Shown here: piece by piece, positions 55,399 to 64,000 of the stretch | Layout: each line of letters opens with the position of its first letter | How positions within the stretch are numbered: position 1 is the first letter of the stretch | Source of the DNA: JALEFZ01 sp039817415 | GTDB lineage: Bacteria > Bacteroidota > Bacteroidia > J057 | Direction: 5' to 3' | Assembly: GCA_039817415.1 (NCBI GenBank) | Contig: JBCBVV010000005.1 | Location: 124,001 to 188,000 of the forward strand | DNA length: 64,000 nucleotides | Position numbers and translations under genes: made by a program | The notes under the pieces: model-generated | What the model was told of the DNA's origin: nothing | The model's database searches: none | The model's input: the letters and a program-made list of their open reading frames with translations, nothing else

Positions 55399-58300
55399 AT
55401 GAAGTGGGGATATGGCCTTCTTATGGGCCTTATCCCCTTTTTATTCATCAGCCCTGCCCATTCGCAGCATATTCAGCGAGATAGCATTAGCCTGGATTTT
55501 CCCTTACCAGATAGTCAACTCCTCTCACACTCCTTTCTCGTTCCATTTGCCGAGCAAATGACGAACTCTGAAGGAGGGCTTATTGCAGATTCTTTATTTT
55601 ACATCAACTATGACAAAGGCATCCTTTATTGGAATTCTCTTCCTCAGGAAGATGGCCCCTTCTTGTTAAGCTATTCCTATTTTGCAGATCCTCCCCCGAA
55701 AAAATTATCCATTCGAACTTATCAGAATGTCCTAGACACCATCAGCAGGGAAATCAATCCAGACGTTATCATTATACCCAGGGACCCTGCCAGCCAGTAT
55801 TTTTGGCCAGAAGCAGATAACATCAGAAAGAGCGGAAGCTTGACTCAAGGAATTACAGTGGGTAACAACAGAAACCTTGGAATCAACTCGGGTATTCAGC
55901 TTCAGTTAGAGGGAGATTTAGGGGACGGACTGAAGATCGTAGGCGCCATAACAGACAACAATGTACCGGTCCAGCCCGATGGTTCCACGCAGCAAATTTC
56001 AGACTTTGATAAAGTATTCGTTAGGCTCTCAAAAGGGGGAATTAGTACCACCATTGGGGACTATGAAGTTTACAAGCGCTCCTCTTTATTTGGAAATTTT
56101 TACCGAAACGTACAGGGGCTTCAAGCAAATTATGAGAACAAAAGAGGGAAATTTCAGATCAGTGGAGCAGTAGCCAAGGGGCAATTTCATACAAACTCCT
56201 TCATGGGTCAAGAGGGCATTTCTGGGCCCTATCAATTGAGGGGAAGAAACAATGAGCTGTTCTTTCTCATCTTGGCAGGTAGTGAAAGGGTGTACTTGAA
56301 TGGACAGTTGATGACAAGAGGGGAGAACTACGACTATGTAATCAATTATAACACCGCTGAGCTTACCTTCACCCCCAAACACGTGATCACCAATATCACA
56401 CGGATTGTGATTGATTTTGAGTACACAGAGCAATCCTACAACCGTAGCCTCATGACTGCTCAGATGGAGCAGAATTTCCTCAAGGATGACCGCTTGAAGA
56501 TCAAGTTCTCCTACGCCCGTGACGCGGATAACCCTGCTGCACCCTTTGATACAACCAATTATCAAGCAGCTCTGGAAGCCCTTATCAATGCCGGAGATCA
56601 GGACTTTGTATTTACCACTGGAGCGACCTTAGTGGATCCTGAATCAGGTCTTGGAAGATATGAGCAAAGAGATACTTTGGTCAATGGAGAGATCCAACCT
56701 TATTTCCGCTTTACCACCGACTCCTTGCTTGCAGCGTACAGGGTTTCTTTTTCTAATGTGGGGGAGGGAAATGGCCATTATCAACTAGATCAGACGGTCA
56801 ATGGAGCCAATCTGTTTGTTTGGGTAGGAGCAGATAGCCTTGGTAATCTTCAGGGTAATTTTGAGCCAGTTCGAAGATGGGCCTTGCCCAAATTGCTTCA
56901 AGTGGCCGATTTACAGACCAATTTTGAGCTCACGGACAAGATCAATTTCTACTCAGAGGTAGCGGTAAGTAGCAATGATCGAAACCGTCTTTCCACCTTA
57001 GATGATCAAGACAACATTGACCTGGCTAGCAGAAATGGCATAAGGGGCAAAAACATCAAATTAAGTGATTCGCTGACAGCTTATTTCGATGTCAACTACC
57101 AATATGTTGGGGAGCGATACACCAATCTCGATAGATTGTATCAGGCTGAATACGGGAGGAAATGGAATTTTGACGAAAACCAAGAAAGGACAACCGAACA
57201 ACTTGCCCAATACGAATTTGGCCTTAACCTGAAGAATGAATTACAAGTCAGAAGTGAAGGAGGATGGCGGTTTACAGGTCCTGGCAATGTAAGTCAACGA
57301 CAGGTATATGAAGTCCTGAGCAGCACACCCAAATTCATTCAGGGAAATATGCGTTATACCCGTATTCAAACGAATCAGGAGAGCCTCAACAGCAGTTCCC
57401 TTTGGAATCGACTAGAGGGGGATGTTTTTCTTCCCATTAAGCGTTGGAGGCTAGGCAACGTAACTTGGATTGAGGATAGAGATGACAGATTGGGAGATTC
57501 AATTCAGCAATCATCTTTCCGTTTTGTAGACCTAAAACCCTACATAAGGAGCGAGAATCTGAAAAAGCTCCAATTAGAACTCTCTTTTAATTACCGAAGA
57601 GATCAAGGATTGAATGAAGGGGAATGGCTAGAAAAATCCTTGGCTTATACCGCCTATCTTAGCGGGAAATGGGTCCCGCATCGTTCCTTTTCTTTTCAGC
57701 CTACTGTCGCATATCGAGTGTTTCAGGCAGGTGATAGTGTATTTCGTGCGCAAGGGCTAGAGGACAGTCGTGTCGTCAATGTCAACATGAAATCCCGTTT
57801 TGCTCCACAAAAAAAATGGGTCTTTGCCAACCTCCTCTATGAAGTTAACTCTGAACAATTGGCAGAAAGAGTAATTCGCTACATCCAAGTCAATCCAGGA
57901 CAGGGAACCCACGTGTGGCTAGATTCTCTCTTCAACAACGATGGCATTCCAGATTTACAGGAGTTCCAATCTGCGGTAAACCCATTGATTGCCGATTATC
58001 TTCAAGTAGTCGTGCCGACCCGTGAGCTTGTTCCTACTTCACGTTTGTCTTTATCGGGTCTTATCCGATGGGATTTCAGAAATGTCATCAAGGCAGATTC
58101 CCAACGCTGGAAGGAAATATTCAGGCAAACACGGATTACCTCAAACTTAAGAATGACTCAAAACAAGAGTCAAAATTCGGCCTTTTCCTCCTATTTGATT
58201 GACATCACCAATCCATTTGAGGACAGCACACTGGTGAGTGCCAGCTATAATTTCCGTCAGGAAATCAGTTTTTTCCAAAACTCCTTAAGGGGAGACTTAA

Positions 58301-58905
58301 GATTTTACTACCTAACCAACCAGAGTAAGCTGTTTCTAGCAACGGGTGATGAGTTCCGAGGACTAGATTATTTTGGCAGCAAATTGCGCTATAACTTGGG
58401 GGGTGGAACCAAAAATAACCGCTCAGTCGAGGTGGAAGTAAGAGATGGGGGGAAGTTTGTCAATGCCCCTAATTTCGCCGCTAGGAACTATAATATCACT
58501 TTTTTAGAAATAGATCCTCAATTTAACCTGCAATTGAACCGTCGTATTCGTCTATCAAGTGGATATTCCTTCGCCTCGCGCATCAATAGAGACACAATCG
58601 GTATAGAAGACGCTAGGGTTCAAGTTCATAAGCTTATCTTTGAGGGAAGATTCAATATTGGAGATAGAAACAATATCAATACCCAATTAGAACTGGTACG
58701 AATCAACCAGGTAGGAGAAGCAGATTTGGCTGCCTCCCTTGAATTACGTCAAGGATTACAGCCAGGAAATAATGCAATTTGGCGGGTATTCTTAACATTG
58801 TTCGTCTTGAAAAACGTAGAGCTCGGAATTACGTATGACGGTAGGGTTTCTTCAGAGATACCGGTAGTTCATACAGGGCGTGTACAGGCAAGAGCCTTTT
58901 TTTAA
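55399..58905 (+). CDS. Large predicted outer-membrane beta-barrel protein, function unknown
   Basis: 1168 residues from the ATG at 55399, chosen because it opens a signal peptide (KWGYGLLMGLIPFLFISPAHS) and leaves a normal 13-nt gap to the kinase. An N-domain (~25-150) is followed by the conserved block SGSLTQGITVGNNRNLGINS (~155-174), then LEGDLGDGLKIVGAITDNNV and VFVRLSKGGISTTIGDYEV. The rest is dense in alternating aromatic beta-strands and ends with RVQARAFF, a terminal Phe as in outer-membrane barrels. I recall similar large proteins in other FCB-group genomes but know no characterised member. No TonB box, plug or peptidoglycan-binding motif is seen. Confidence 0.75.
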   Translation: MKWGYGLLMGLIPFLFISPAHSQHIQRDSISLDFPLPDSQLLSHSFLVPFAEQMTNSEGGLIADSLFYINYDKGILYWNSLPQEDGPFLLSYSYFADPPPKKLSIRTYQNVLDTISREINPDVIIIPRDPASQYFWPEADNIRKSGSLTQGITVGNNRNLGINSGIQLQLEGDLGDGLKIVGAITDNNVPVQPDGSTQQISDFDKVFVRLSKGGISTTIGDYEVYKRSSLFGNFYRNVQGLQANYENKRGKFQISGAVAKGQFHTNSFMGQEGISGPYQLRGRNNELFFLILAGSERVYLNGQLMTRGENYDYVINYNTAELTFTPKHVITNITRIVIDFEYTEQSYNRSLMTAQMEQNFLKDDRLKIKFSYARDADNPAAPFDTTNYQAALEALINAGDQDFVFTTGATLVDPESGLGRYEQRDTLVNGEIQPYFRFTTDSLLAAYRVSFSNVGEGNGHYQLDQTVNGANLFVWVGADSLGNLQGNFEPVRRWALPKLLQVADLQTNFELTDKINFYSEVAVSSNDRNRLSTLDDQDNIDLASRNGIRGKNIKLSDSLTAYFDVNYQYVGERYTNLDRLYQAEYGRKWNFDENQERTTEQLAQYEFGLNLKNELQVRSEGGWRFTGPGNVSQRQVYEVLSSTPKFIQGNMRYTRIQTNQESLNSSSLWNRLEGDVFLPIKRWRLGNVTWIEDRDDRLGDSIQQSSFRFVDLKPYIRSENLKKLQLELSFNYRRDQGLNEGEWLEKSLAYTAYLSGKWVPHRSFSFQPTVAYRVFQAGDSVFRAQGLEDSRVVNVNMKSRFAPQKKWVFANLLYEVNSEQLAERVIRYIQVNPGQGTHVWLDSLFNNDGIPDLQEFQSAVNPLIADYLQVVVPTRELVPTSRLSLSGLIRWDFRNVIKADSQRWKEIFRQTRITSNLRMTQNKSQNSAFSSYLIDITNPFEDSTLVSASYNFRQEISFFQNSLRGDLRFYYLTNQSKLFLATGDEFRGLDYFGSKLRYNLGGGTKNNRSVEVEVRDGGKFVNAPNFAARNYNITFLEIDPQFNLQLNRRIRLSSGYSFASRINRDTIGIEDARVQVHKLIFEGRFNIGDRNNINTQLELVRINQVGEADLAASLELRQGLQPGNNAIWRVFLTLFVLKNVELGITYDGRVSSEIPVVHTGRVQARAFF

Positions 58906-59160
58906 CATGCTTCATATTCCCCTTCGAAATTTTTAACTGCTAAAAACACTCATTACATCACACAATTGAATCTGAATATTTGATTTCTCCTAAGGCTCAT
59001 TGGTGAAAAGGAATTTTTCTTACTTTTTCATATTTGTAGAATTTCTAGTCATTAATTAAACCTTTTAGCGCAAAGCCTTGGGAAATCTTACAATTAATTA
59101 ATAGACAGCCTGTTCGTGGTTTCTGATTTTAATTGTATGTTCACATCAAACTAATGCACC

Positions 59161-60330
59161 ATGAAGGGTTTGTTACTTCTTATTGGAACTACAATCTTCT
59201 CCTACATCCTAAACAAATTTCTGTTGAGGTTCTCCAAAAACTTTGGAGTCGAAAGCAGACAGAATCAGCAATCGAGAATTCGCTGGGGAAGTACTTCCAA
59301 ACCCACTACCGGAGGGATCACATTCTACGTTAGCTTTCTGCTAGGTAGTATCATCTTATTGATCATTGAACCTGAAATGATCGGCAAAGATATCATGAGC
59401 TCCTCTTATCTAGCCCTTTTCCTTTCAGCTACATTGGCATTTCTGATTGGATTTGCTGATGATGCCTATGGAACCAAACCCTTGGCCAAATTCCTAGGAC
59501 AGGTTATGTGTGGGGTAATCCTAATCGCTTTCGGAATTCACACCCAATACTTCTCCTACGCCGGAGATTATGGCATTTGGCTGGATTATGGCTTGACGCT
59601 CTTTTGGGTAGTTGGCTTGATGAATAGCCTCAATATGCTGGACAATATGGATGGCGTTACAGCTACTGTCGCTACCTCTATCATCATGACGACCATGGTC
59701 ATGGTTATTTCCAGACAAGGCATGCATCCTATGTTCTTGGTCCTGACCATTGTGATGGGTGGATTCATCGGTTTTCTTTTCTGGAACTGGAATCCCGCCA
59801 AAGTCTACATGGGAGATACAGGTAGTATGTTTATCGGACTTGTCCTGGCTTTCTTCGGGATCAAATACTTCTGGAACCTATCACCTGCACCTGACAACAT
59901 CTCCTTTGTGAGAATGATGCTCATCCCAGTGATGGTCTTCATTGTTCCCATTATGGACACTACTTTCGTTTCCGTTTCAAGAATTTCAAGAGGTATCTCT
60001 CCCTTCATGGGAGGAAAAGATCACCTGACTCATAATTTGGCTAGAATTGGAGTTCCAGAACCACTGGTTCCTGTAATTTTGGCTATGGTTACCATCATTT
60101 CTGGTATGTTGGCATTTTTCGCCTACAAGCTTACACCAGAGTGGAAAACCTTCTATTCGGCCCTATTCGCCATGTATCCAGTTCTTATAGTAGGCCTCTT
60201 CTCCTTTTTATACGCTAAGGGAATGAGAATCCTGAAAATGAAAGAGCTATTGGCCAAAAGAGAAGAAGAGAAAAAGCAAGCTGCCGTTGAACGCAGAACA
60301 GAATTGGTTATTGAGCCAAAAGGACACTAA
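59161..60330 (+). CDS. WecA/TagO-type undecaprenyl-phosphate HexNAc-1-P transferase
   Basis: 389 residues with about eleven transmembrane helices and the polyprenyl-phosphate transferase motifs: GGITFYVSFLLG, FADDAYG (Mg-binding Asp pair), NMLDNMDG (catalytic), VYMGDTGSMFIG and HLTHNLAR. It starts O-antigen, exopolysaccharide or teichoic-acid-like glycan synthesis on the lipid carrier. A charged tail of ~40 residues follows the last helix. It is followed at 20 nt by a terminator and then by a glycosyltransferase gene, a natural partner. Confidence 0.95.
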   Translation: MKGLLLLIGTTIFSYILNKFLLRFSKNFGVESRQNQQSRIRWGSTSKPTTGGITFYVSFLLGSIILLIIEPEMIGKDIMSSSYLALFLSATLAFLIGFADDAYGTKPLAKFLGQVMCGVILIAFGIHTQYFSYAGDYGIWLDYGLTLFWVVGLMNSLNMLDNMDGVTATVATSIIMTTMVMVISRQGMHPMFLVLTIVMGGFIGFLFWNWNPAKVYMGDTGSMFIGLVLAFFGIKYFWNLSPAPDNISFVRMMLIPVMVFIVPIMDTTFVSVSRISRGISPFMGGKDHLTHNLARIGVPEPLVPVILAMVTIISGMLAFFAYKLTPEWKTFYSALFAMYPVLIVGLFSFLYAKGMRILKMKELLAKREEEKKQAAVERRTELVIEPKGH

Positions 60331-60350
60331 TATTCTATTAGATTTGAATA

Positions 60351-60380
60351 AAAAATAACCCGGTTAAGGCCGGGTTTTTT
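60351..60380 (+). terminator. Intrinsic terminator between wecA-like gene and glycosyltransferase
   Basis: A 7-bp perfect GC-rich stem (60357-60363 with 60370-60376), a 6-nt loop, an A-run before and TTTTTT after. It ends only 10 nt before the ATG of the glycosyltransferase. Confidence 0.85.
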
Positions 60381-60390
60381 ATGTTTGAGC

Positions 60391-61638
60391 ATGCATCTTC
60401 TTTACCTTCAGCAACTGTTCATCGTACCAGACTCTCCCGGCAATGTACGCAATTGGGAATTTGCCAGACAATGGTGGGAGTCAGGCTGGGACATCACCGT
60501 ATGTACCACACATGCCCATTTGAAGGAACATGAAGACTATCCACATCCCAAGCAATTTCCCTACAAATGGACTTATCAGGGCCTTGATATCTATGTCTTT
60601 GATGTGGCGTATCAACACATGATGCCTTTCCCAAAAAGAATCCTCGCCTTTATCAAATTCTACAGGCAAGTCCTTAGACAATTGCCTAAGTTGATAGAAG
60701 CTCCTGATGCTGTCTTAGCCTATACAGCTCCACTTTCTGTGGGGGAATTAGGAAGGAAACTGGCAGAACATTGGAATATCCCTTTTTTCTTGGAGGTCGC
60801 AGATGTATGGCCGGATGTACCGATAGATATGGGTATTATTCGCCAGCCACAACTCATCAAGTGGCTCCATAAACGGACCAAAGCCATTTACGATCGGACA
60901 CAACACATCTTTCCTTATTCCCCTGATATGAAATATCAGATTGAGGGCAAGGGTGTCCCCTCCAAAAAAGTAACCTCTATTGTCAATGGAACCCAGATTC
61001 AGGTATTTTCTGATAGAGCTATGCTTCACCATCCTAAGGGACAGGTTAAACTGCTCTATGCAGGTACCATCGGGATTGCCAATGATTTGAGTCAATTGAT
61101 CAAAGCTATTGCCTTCCTTGAAGAACACGAAAATCTCAATATTCACTTGGATATAGTAGGGGATGGAAACGATGGACAGCATGTAAGGAAACTATCCGAA
61201 GAGTTGGGTGTAAAAAGTATTTCATTTCATCCCAGGGTTTCAAGAACTGAACTTAAGAAGTATTGGGAGGAAGCCCAGATCGGAATTGTTTGCTTCAAAG
61301 CGGTTCGTGCGCTTCAGGCGAATGGGGCCACAAAATTTTTCGATTATCTAGCCTCGGGTATTCCCGTAATAGTCAATTATGAGGGTTGGCAGAGCCAAAT
61401 ACTCAAACGGTATAACTGTGGCCTGAGCAGTGAACAGGGCAATATTCCTGCCCTTGCTCGCAACATAAAATTCCTAACTACCTATTCAACTGTCCGCCTA
61501 CGCATGGGAGGCAATGGACGTAGGCTAGCTCAAACCCAATTCAACAGAGAAGTCCTTGCCAGGCATATGCAAGAGGTCATCATGACGGAAATGGAATCAG
61601 CCAAGAAGGATAAGCATAGCAAAAAGGAAAAAGTCTAG
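60391..61638 (+). CDS. Family 4 glycosyltransferase (WcaI-like)
   Basis: 415 residues from the ATG at 60391 (an in-frame TTG at 60385 overlaps the terminator region and is less likely). GT-B fold, family 4: an N-domain with VPDSPGNVRNWEFARQW, DVWPD and FSPD-like elements, then the C-domain with LLYAGTIGIANDLSQLIKA, the conserved DIVGDGNDG, FHPRVSRTELKKYW, and the nucleotide-sugar region NGATKFFDYLASGIPVI. It adds a sugar in surface-glycan assembly. The gene abuts nuoN with no spacer. No own promoter is obvious, so expression may need terminator readthrough. Confidence 0.92.
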   Translation: MHLLYLQQLFIVPDSPGNVRNWEFARQWWESGWDITVCTTHAHLKEHEDYPHPKQFPYKWTYQGLDIYVFDVAYQHMMPFPKRILAFIKFYRQVLRQLPKLIEAPDAVLAYTAPLSVGELGRKLAEHWNIPFFLEVADVWPDVPIDMGIIRQPQLIKWLHKRTKAIYDRTQHIFPYSPDMKYQIEGKGVPSKKVTSIVNGTQIQVFSDRAMLHHPKGQVKLLYAGTIGIANDLSQLIKAIAFLEEHENLNIHLDIVGDGNDGQHVRKLSEELGVKSISFHPRVSRTELKKYWEEAQIGIVCFKAVRALQANGATKFFDYLASGIPVIVNYEGWQSQILKRYNCGLSSEQGNIPALARNIKFLTTYSTVRLRMGGNGRRLAQTQFNREVLARHMQEVIMTEMESAKKDKHSKKEKV

Positions 61639-63135
61639 CTAGTTTCCTAAAGCTGTAACTGAAGCGTTTACTGCCTCACCATGGAAGGCTGTATTGATGG
61701 GTTCTAGCACCAAAGAAGGGAAGATTCCAAAGAGAATAACCAACAACACCAAGATCCCAATTCCGACGGCAGGAAGACTTCCATAGTTCAACTTGAAGCT
61801 TGGTGCATCTTCCCCCTTCTCCTGGAAGAACATCATGACGATCACACGGATATAATAAAAAGCGCCAATGACAGAGGCCAAAATACCGATGGTCGCCAAG
61901 AAAATAAGGTCTTCACGAATGGCGGAGGAAAATACTTGATACTTACTCATGAATCCTGCTAATGGCGGAATACCAGCTAGTGAGAACAGGAATACAGACA
62001 TGGCACCCGCAAAAAGAGGAGCACGTTTGCCAAGGCCTTTCCAGTGATCCAAGTTCGTATCTTCAAATTGCTTTTCAGCCATTCCAATCATACCGAAGGC
62101 TCCAATGTTCATCAAGGTGTAAATGAACATGTAGAAAAGTACTGCTTTGAAGCCAATACTGGCAGCAGCCAATCCTAGTAAAACATAGCCTGCATGGGCC
62201 ACACTGGAGTAGGCCAGCATTCTTTTTAAGTTGTCTTGTCTAGCGGCTACGATATTTCCATAGATCATCGTAAAGAGCGCCGAAAGGGCGATCACTTGAA
62301 CGATCTTATCATGTGCAACGAAATTGAGCTTTTCCATCACGACCCCAAGGGCGATAAAGGCAGCCATTTTACTACCCGTAGACATCAAGCCCGTAAGGGG
62401 AGTAGGCGTACCTGTATACACATCTGGTGTCCACATATGGAAAGGAAAAGCAGATACTTTGAACAGTAAGCCTACGAGGATCAATCCACAAGCCACATAA
62501 AATATCGGTCCAGCTGTCATCAAGGTATCAGCTACAGCAGAGGAGCTAAGCATTGTCAGGTTGGTGTATCCTGTGATTCCGTAAATGATAGAAATACCAA
62601 ACAGTAAGAAGGTCGAGGCAAATGATCCCAATAAGAAATACTTTAATCCCGCTTCATTTGAACGAACGTCTGTTTTGTAAAGGGCTGCAAAGATATACAA
62701 GCAAATAGACATGGTTTCCAGTCCAATGAAGCTCATGATCAGGTCATTGGCATTGGCTAGGAGAATCATCCCTATTACAGCAAAAATCATCAAGGAATAC
62801 ACATCGGGGATCTCTTTGGCTTGTCTACCTAGGTAATCCTGCAGAAAGAAGAGTGTAAACAAGGCCGACATACACAGGAAAATATGGACTAAGGGGGCGA
62901 TTCCTCCTGTCTCCATCATACCAAAGAAGGCGAGTTGGCTTTCATTTGATCCTACAAACCAGGCTAGGACAGAAGAGCCGATCAAACCGGCAGCGGCAAT
63001 CCATGGCAGAGGACTTCTGACTTCGAAGGCATCCAATAGCATGAGAACCAGCCCTACTCCCAACAAGACAAGTATGGGGCTGACGAACTCTGATGAATGA
63101 CCTAGCGCTTCAACGCTAAACTGGAGCGTATCCAT
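61639..63135 (-). CDS. nuoN: NADH-quinone oxidoreductase subunit N
   Basis: 498 residues with 13-14 transmembrane helices and the ND2/NuoN signature: LANANDLIMSFIGLETMSI, NEAGLKYFLLGSFAS, FKVSAFPFHMWTPDVYTG, LKRMLAYSSVAHAGYVLLG and FSLAGIPPLAGF. It is one of the antiporter-like proton-pumping subunits of complex I. It is usually the last gene of the nuo operon, but here the upstream region on this strand has no nuoM or other nuo gene. The glycosyltransferase converges with stop codons touching. Confidence 0.97.
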   Translation of the reverse strand: MDTLQFSVEALGHSSEFVSPILVLLGVGLVLMLLDAFEVRSPLPWIAAAGLIGSSVLAWFVGSNESQLAFFGMMETGGIAPLVHIFLCMSALFTLFFLQDYLGRQAKEIPDVYSLMIFAVIGMILLANANDLIMSFIGLETMSICLYIFAALYKTDVRSNEAGLKYFLLGSFASTFLLFGISIIYGITGYTNLTMLSSSAVADTLMTAGPIFYVACGLILVGLLFKVSAFPFHMWTPDVYTGTPTPLTGLMSTGSKMAAFIALGVVMEKLNFVAHDKIVQVIALSALFTMIYGNIVAARQDNLKRMLAYSSVAHAGYVLLGLAAASIGFKAVLFYMFIYTLMNIGAFGMIGMAEKQFEDTNLDHWKGLGKRAPLFAGAMSVFLFSLAGIPPLAGFMSKYQVFSSAIREDLIFLATIGILASVIGAFYYIRVIVMMFFQEKGEDAPSFKLNYGSLPAVGIGILVLLVILFGIFPSLVLEPINTAFHGEAVNASVTALGN

Positions 63136-63383
63136 GTAGAATGTGTTATGTGACCTTTATATGCGATGTTCAACGGGCATATAGCCCAAAATCGCCTAAA
63201 ATTAGTATTTCAAGCTACATCAACCAAATAAAAGTGGGGGCTTCTTATCCAGAAAGATTTAAGGTAAGTAAATGGGTAAATATCGCCTCTTCAAGGTATA
63301 TGGCACCCAAGAGACAGATTGGCTAAGAATACCTATTCGAATATGGAGTGGCTTTCCATTCAAGAAGGGATATTCCGCTAACA

Positions 63384-63719
63384 TTACAGGCTTACAAGCT
63401 TTCCAATGACATTTTCCACAGAATCCTCCGCTCCCATCAAGTTGGTTTGTTCAAAGTAATTGTACCAACCTGCCTGCTCAACCAATTGCTGAAATCCATT
63501 AGCAGTCTCCTCATTGGGAAACATCCAGATAGCAAAATAATCAAAGGGAGCCCTTTTGTCAGTAGCCTTATCATTTTCAGACCAGCTAAGAATCTTTGTC
63601 CCCTTTTCAATCAGACCTTGAATATGAGGTCCAATCTGGGCCATGTAAGCGCCGCGCTCCTCAGGTGATAGGGCATGCCAGGCGGCTTTGGCATTCCACA
63701 GTTCGATAAAATAGATCAT
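63384..63719 (-). CDS. Small YCII/DUF6616-like protein
   Basis: 111 residues from the ATG at 63719. Features: MIYFIELWNAKAAWHALSPE, then YMAQIGPHIQGLIEKGTKIL, FAIWMFPNEETANGF, and GWYNYFEQTNLMG. The alternation of strands and helices and the GWYxYFE segment resemble the DUF6616 / dimeric ferredoxin-like (YCII-type) proteins (recalled pattern, not confirmed). Function unknown. Another in-frame ATG at 63758 adds 13 residues without a better start. Confidence 0.75.
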   Translation of the reverse strand: MIYFIELWNAKAAWHALSPEERGAYMAQIGPHIQGLIEKGTKILSWSENDKATDKRAPFDYFAIWMFPNEETANGFQQLVEQAGWYNYFEQTNLMGAEDSVENVIGKLVSL

Positions 63720-63900
63720 AGATTTACATTGTTTTATCGAAAATACTCCTCTCAGCACCTAGAGACTTGGCCAATCGACCGTTTTTGTTGAATGATCTAA
63801 AGAGATTTTTTTAAGCCTTGAACCATACACCAACATTCATGAAGCAAAGATCAAAAGGCTTATCCACATCCTTACAATCCCGCTGTAAAGTGAAATTGAT

Positions 63901-63908
63901 TACCTTTG
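63901..63908 (+). promoter_or_regulatory. Candidate -7 element for pyrD
   Basis: TACCTTTG is an exact TAnnTTTG match, 25 nt before the ATG. No TTTG is visible at -33. Confidence 0.4.
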
Positions 63909-63933
63909 CCCATAAGATCCAAACACCCATTAT

Positions 63934-64000
63934 ATGTACAAGTGGTTCATCCGCCCTGCCCTTTTTACCCTAGATGCTGAACAAGCACATCACTTCTCTT
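63934..64000 (+). CDS. pyrD: Dihydroorotate dehydrogenase (quinone), 5' fragment
   Basis: The 22 visible codons read MYKWFIRPALFTLDAEQAHH followed by FS. This is the N-terminal membrane-associating helix of class 2 dihydroorotate dehydrogenases (usually MYxxxRPLLFxxDPExAHH). The enzyme oxidises dihydroorotate to orotate with quinone in pyrimidine synthesis. The gene runs out of the window. The call rests on a short but characteristic stretch. Confidence 0.8.
   Translation, partial: MYKWFIRPALFTLDAEQAHHFS

Noticed and set aside
63141..63326. Small plus-strand frame upstream of nuoN
   Set aside because: No family resemblance, no start-site support and it lies in the likely nuoN leader.
1..64000. 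tRNA, rRNA, CRISPR, insertion sequences, toxin-antitoxin or known defence genes
   Set aside because: I looked in every intergenic gap and found no cloverleaf, regular direct-repeat array, transposase or defence signature.

Overview
The window looks like a chromosomal segment of a Bacteroidota bacterium, probably from the Saprospiria/Cytophagia-like environmental lineages (the rank is inference). Evidence: a SusC/SusD pair, a GLPGLI-family protein beside an outer-membrane beta-barrel receptor, the gliding/type IX secretion genes gldD and gldE, a type IX (YPNP-type) C-terminal sorting domain, a 30-residue AURKAIP1/COX24-like protein, and a near-perfect Bacteroidota promoter (TTTG, 18 nt, TAnnTTTG) in front of an HU gene. 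Base composition looks even throughout. I see no tRNA, rRNA, CRISPR array, transposase, integrase or phage structural gene cluster.

Layout. 0-6.3 kb: the 3' part of a membrane-linked hybrid histidine kinase fused to a class III nucleotide cyclase, a DEAD-box RNA helicase, a Cys-rich secreted protein, and a patatin-like protein with a cyclic-nucleotide-binding domain. 6.4-10.4 kb: an ECF sigma factor with an overlapping membrane-protein gene, a SnoaL/NTF2-like protein behind an 11-bp inverted repeat, a RidA-type lipoprotein, an OmpA-like protein with an extreme His-rich stretch, and a short-chain dehydrogenase. 10.5-22 kb (all minus strand): an outer-membrane receptor with a GLPGLI protein, a BNR/VPS10-type propeller protein, and a SusC/SusD transport pair. 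22.2-31.1 kb (all minus): three paralogous secreted proteins ending in a phage-tail-spike S74-type chaperone domain, one overlapping a small type IX-sorted protein, with a DUF6090-like membrane protein inserted among them. 31.2-37.4 kb: an ATP-dependent DNA ligase, an MBL-fold hydrolase, an OmpA-family protein, an SMP-30-like lipoprotein and an SLC13/TrkA-C transporter. 37.3-43.7 kb: a multi-PAS hybrid kinase, an ABM-fold protein, a LytTR response regulator, a 2Fe-2S thioredoxin-fold protein and a UbiA-family prenyltransferase.

43.7-50.6 kb is the most conserved housekeeping block: gldD, gldE, ssb and mutY run left, and HU, a TPR protein, the 30-residue basic protein and RNase G run right, from a divergent intergenic region. 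50.9-58.9 kb holds a small membrane protein, an NtrY-like histidine kinase and, 13 nt behind it, a 1168-residue predicted outer-membrane barrel with no recognised function. 59.2-64 kb: a WecA/TagO-type phosphoglycosyl transferase, a group 4 glycosyltransferase, a nuoN gene away from other nuo genes, a small YCII/DUF6616-like protein and the 5' end of pyrD.

How the genes may work together (inference). The cyclase fusion and the nearby cyclic-nucleotide-binding patatin could form a second-messenger circuit. The 22-31 kb cluster looks like a family of surface adhesins or fibres whose C-terminal chaperone drives assembly. The kinase/barrel pair at 51.6-58.9 kb is the best candidate for an undescribed envelope system. 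No known defence system was recognised.
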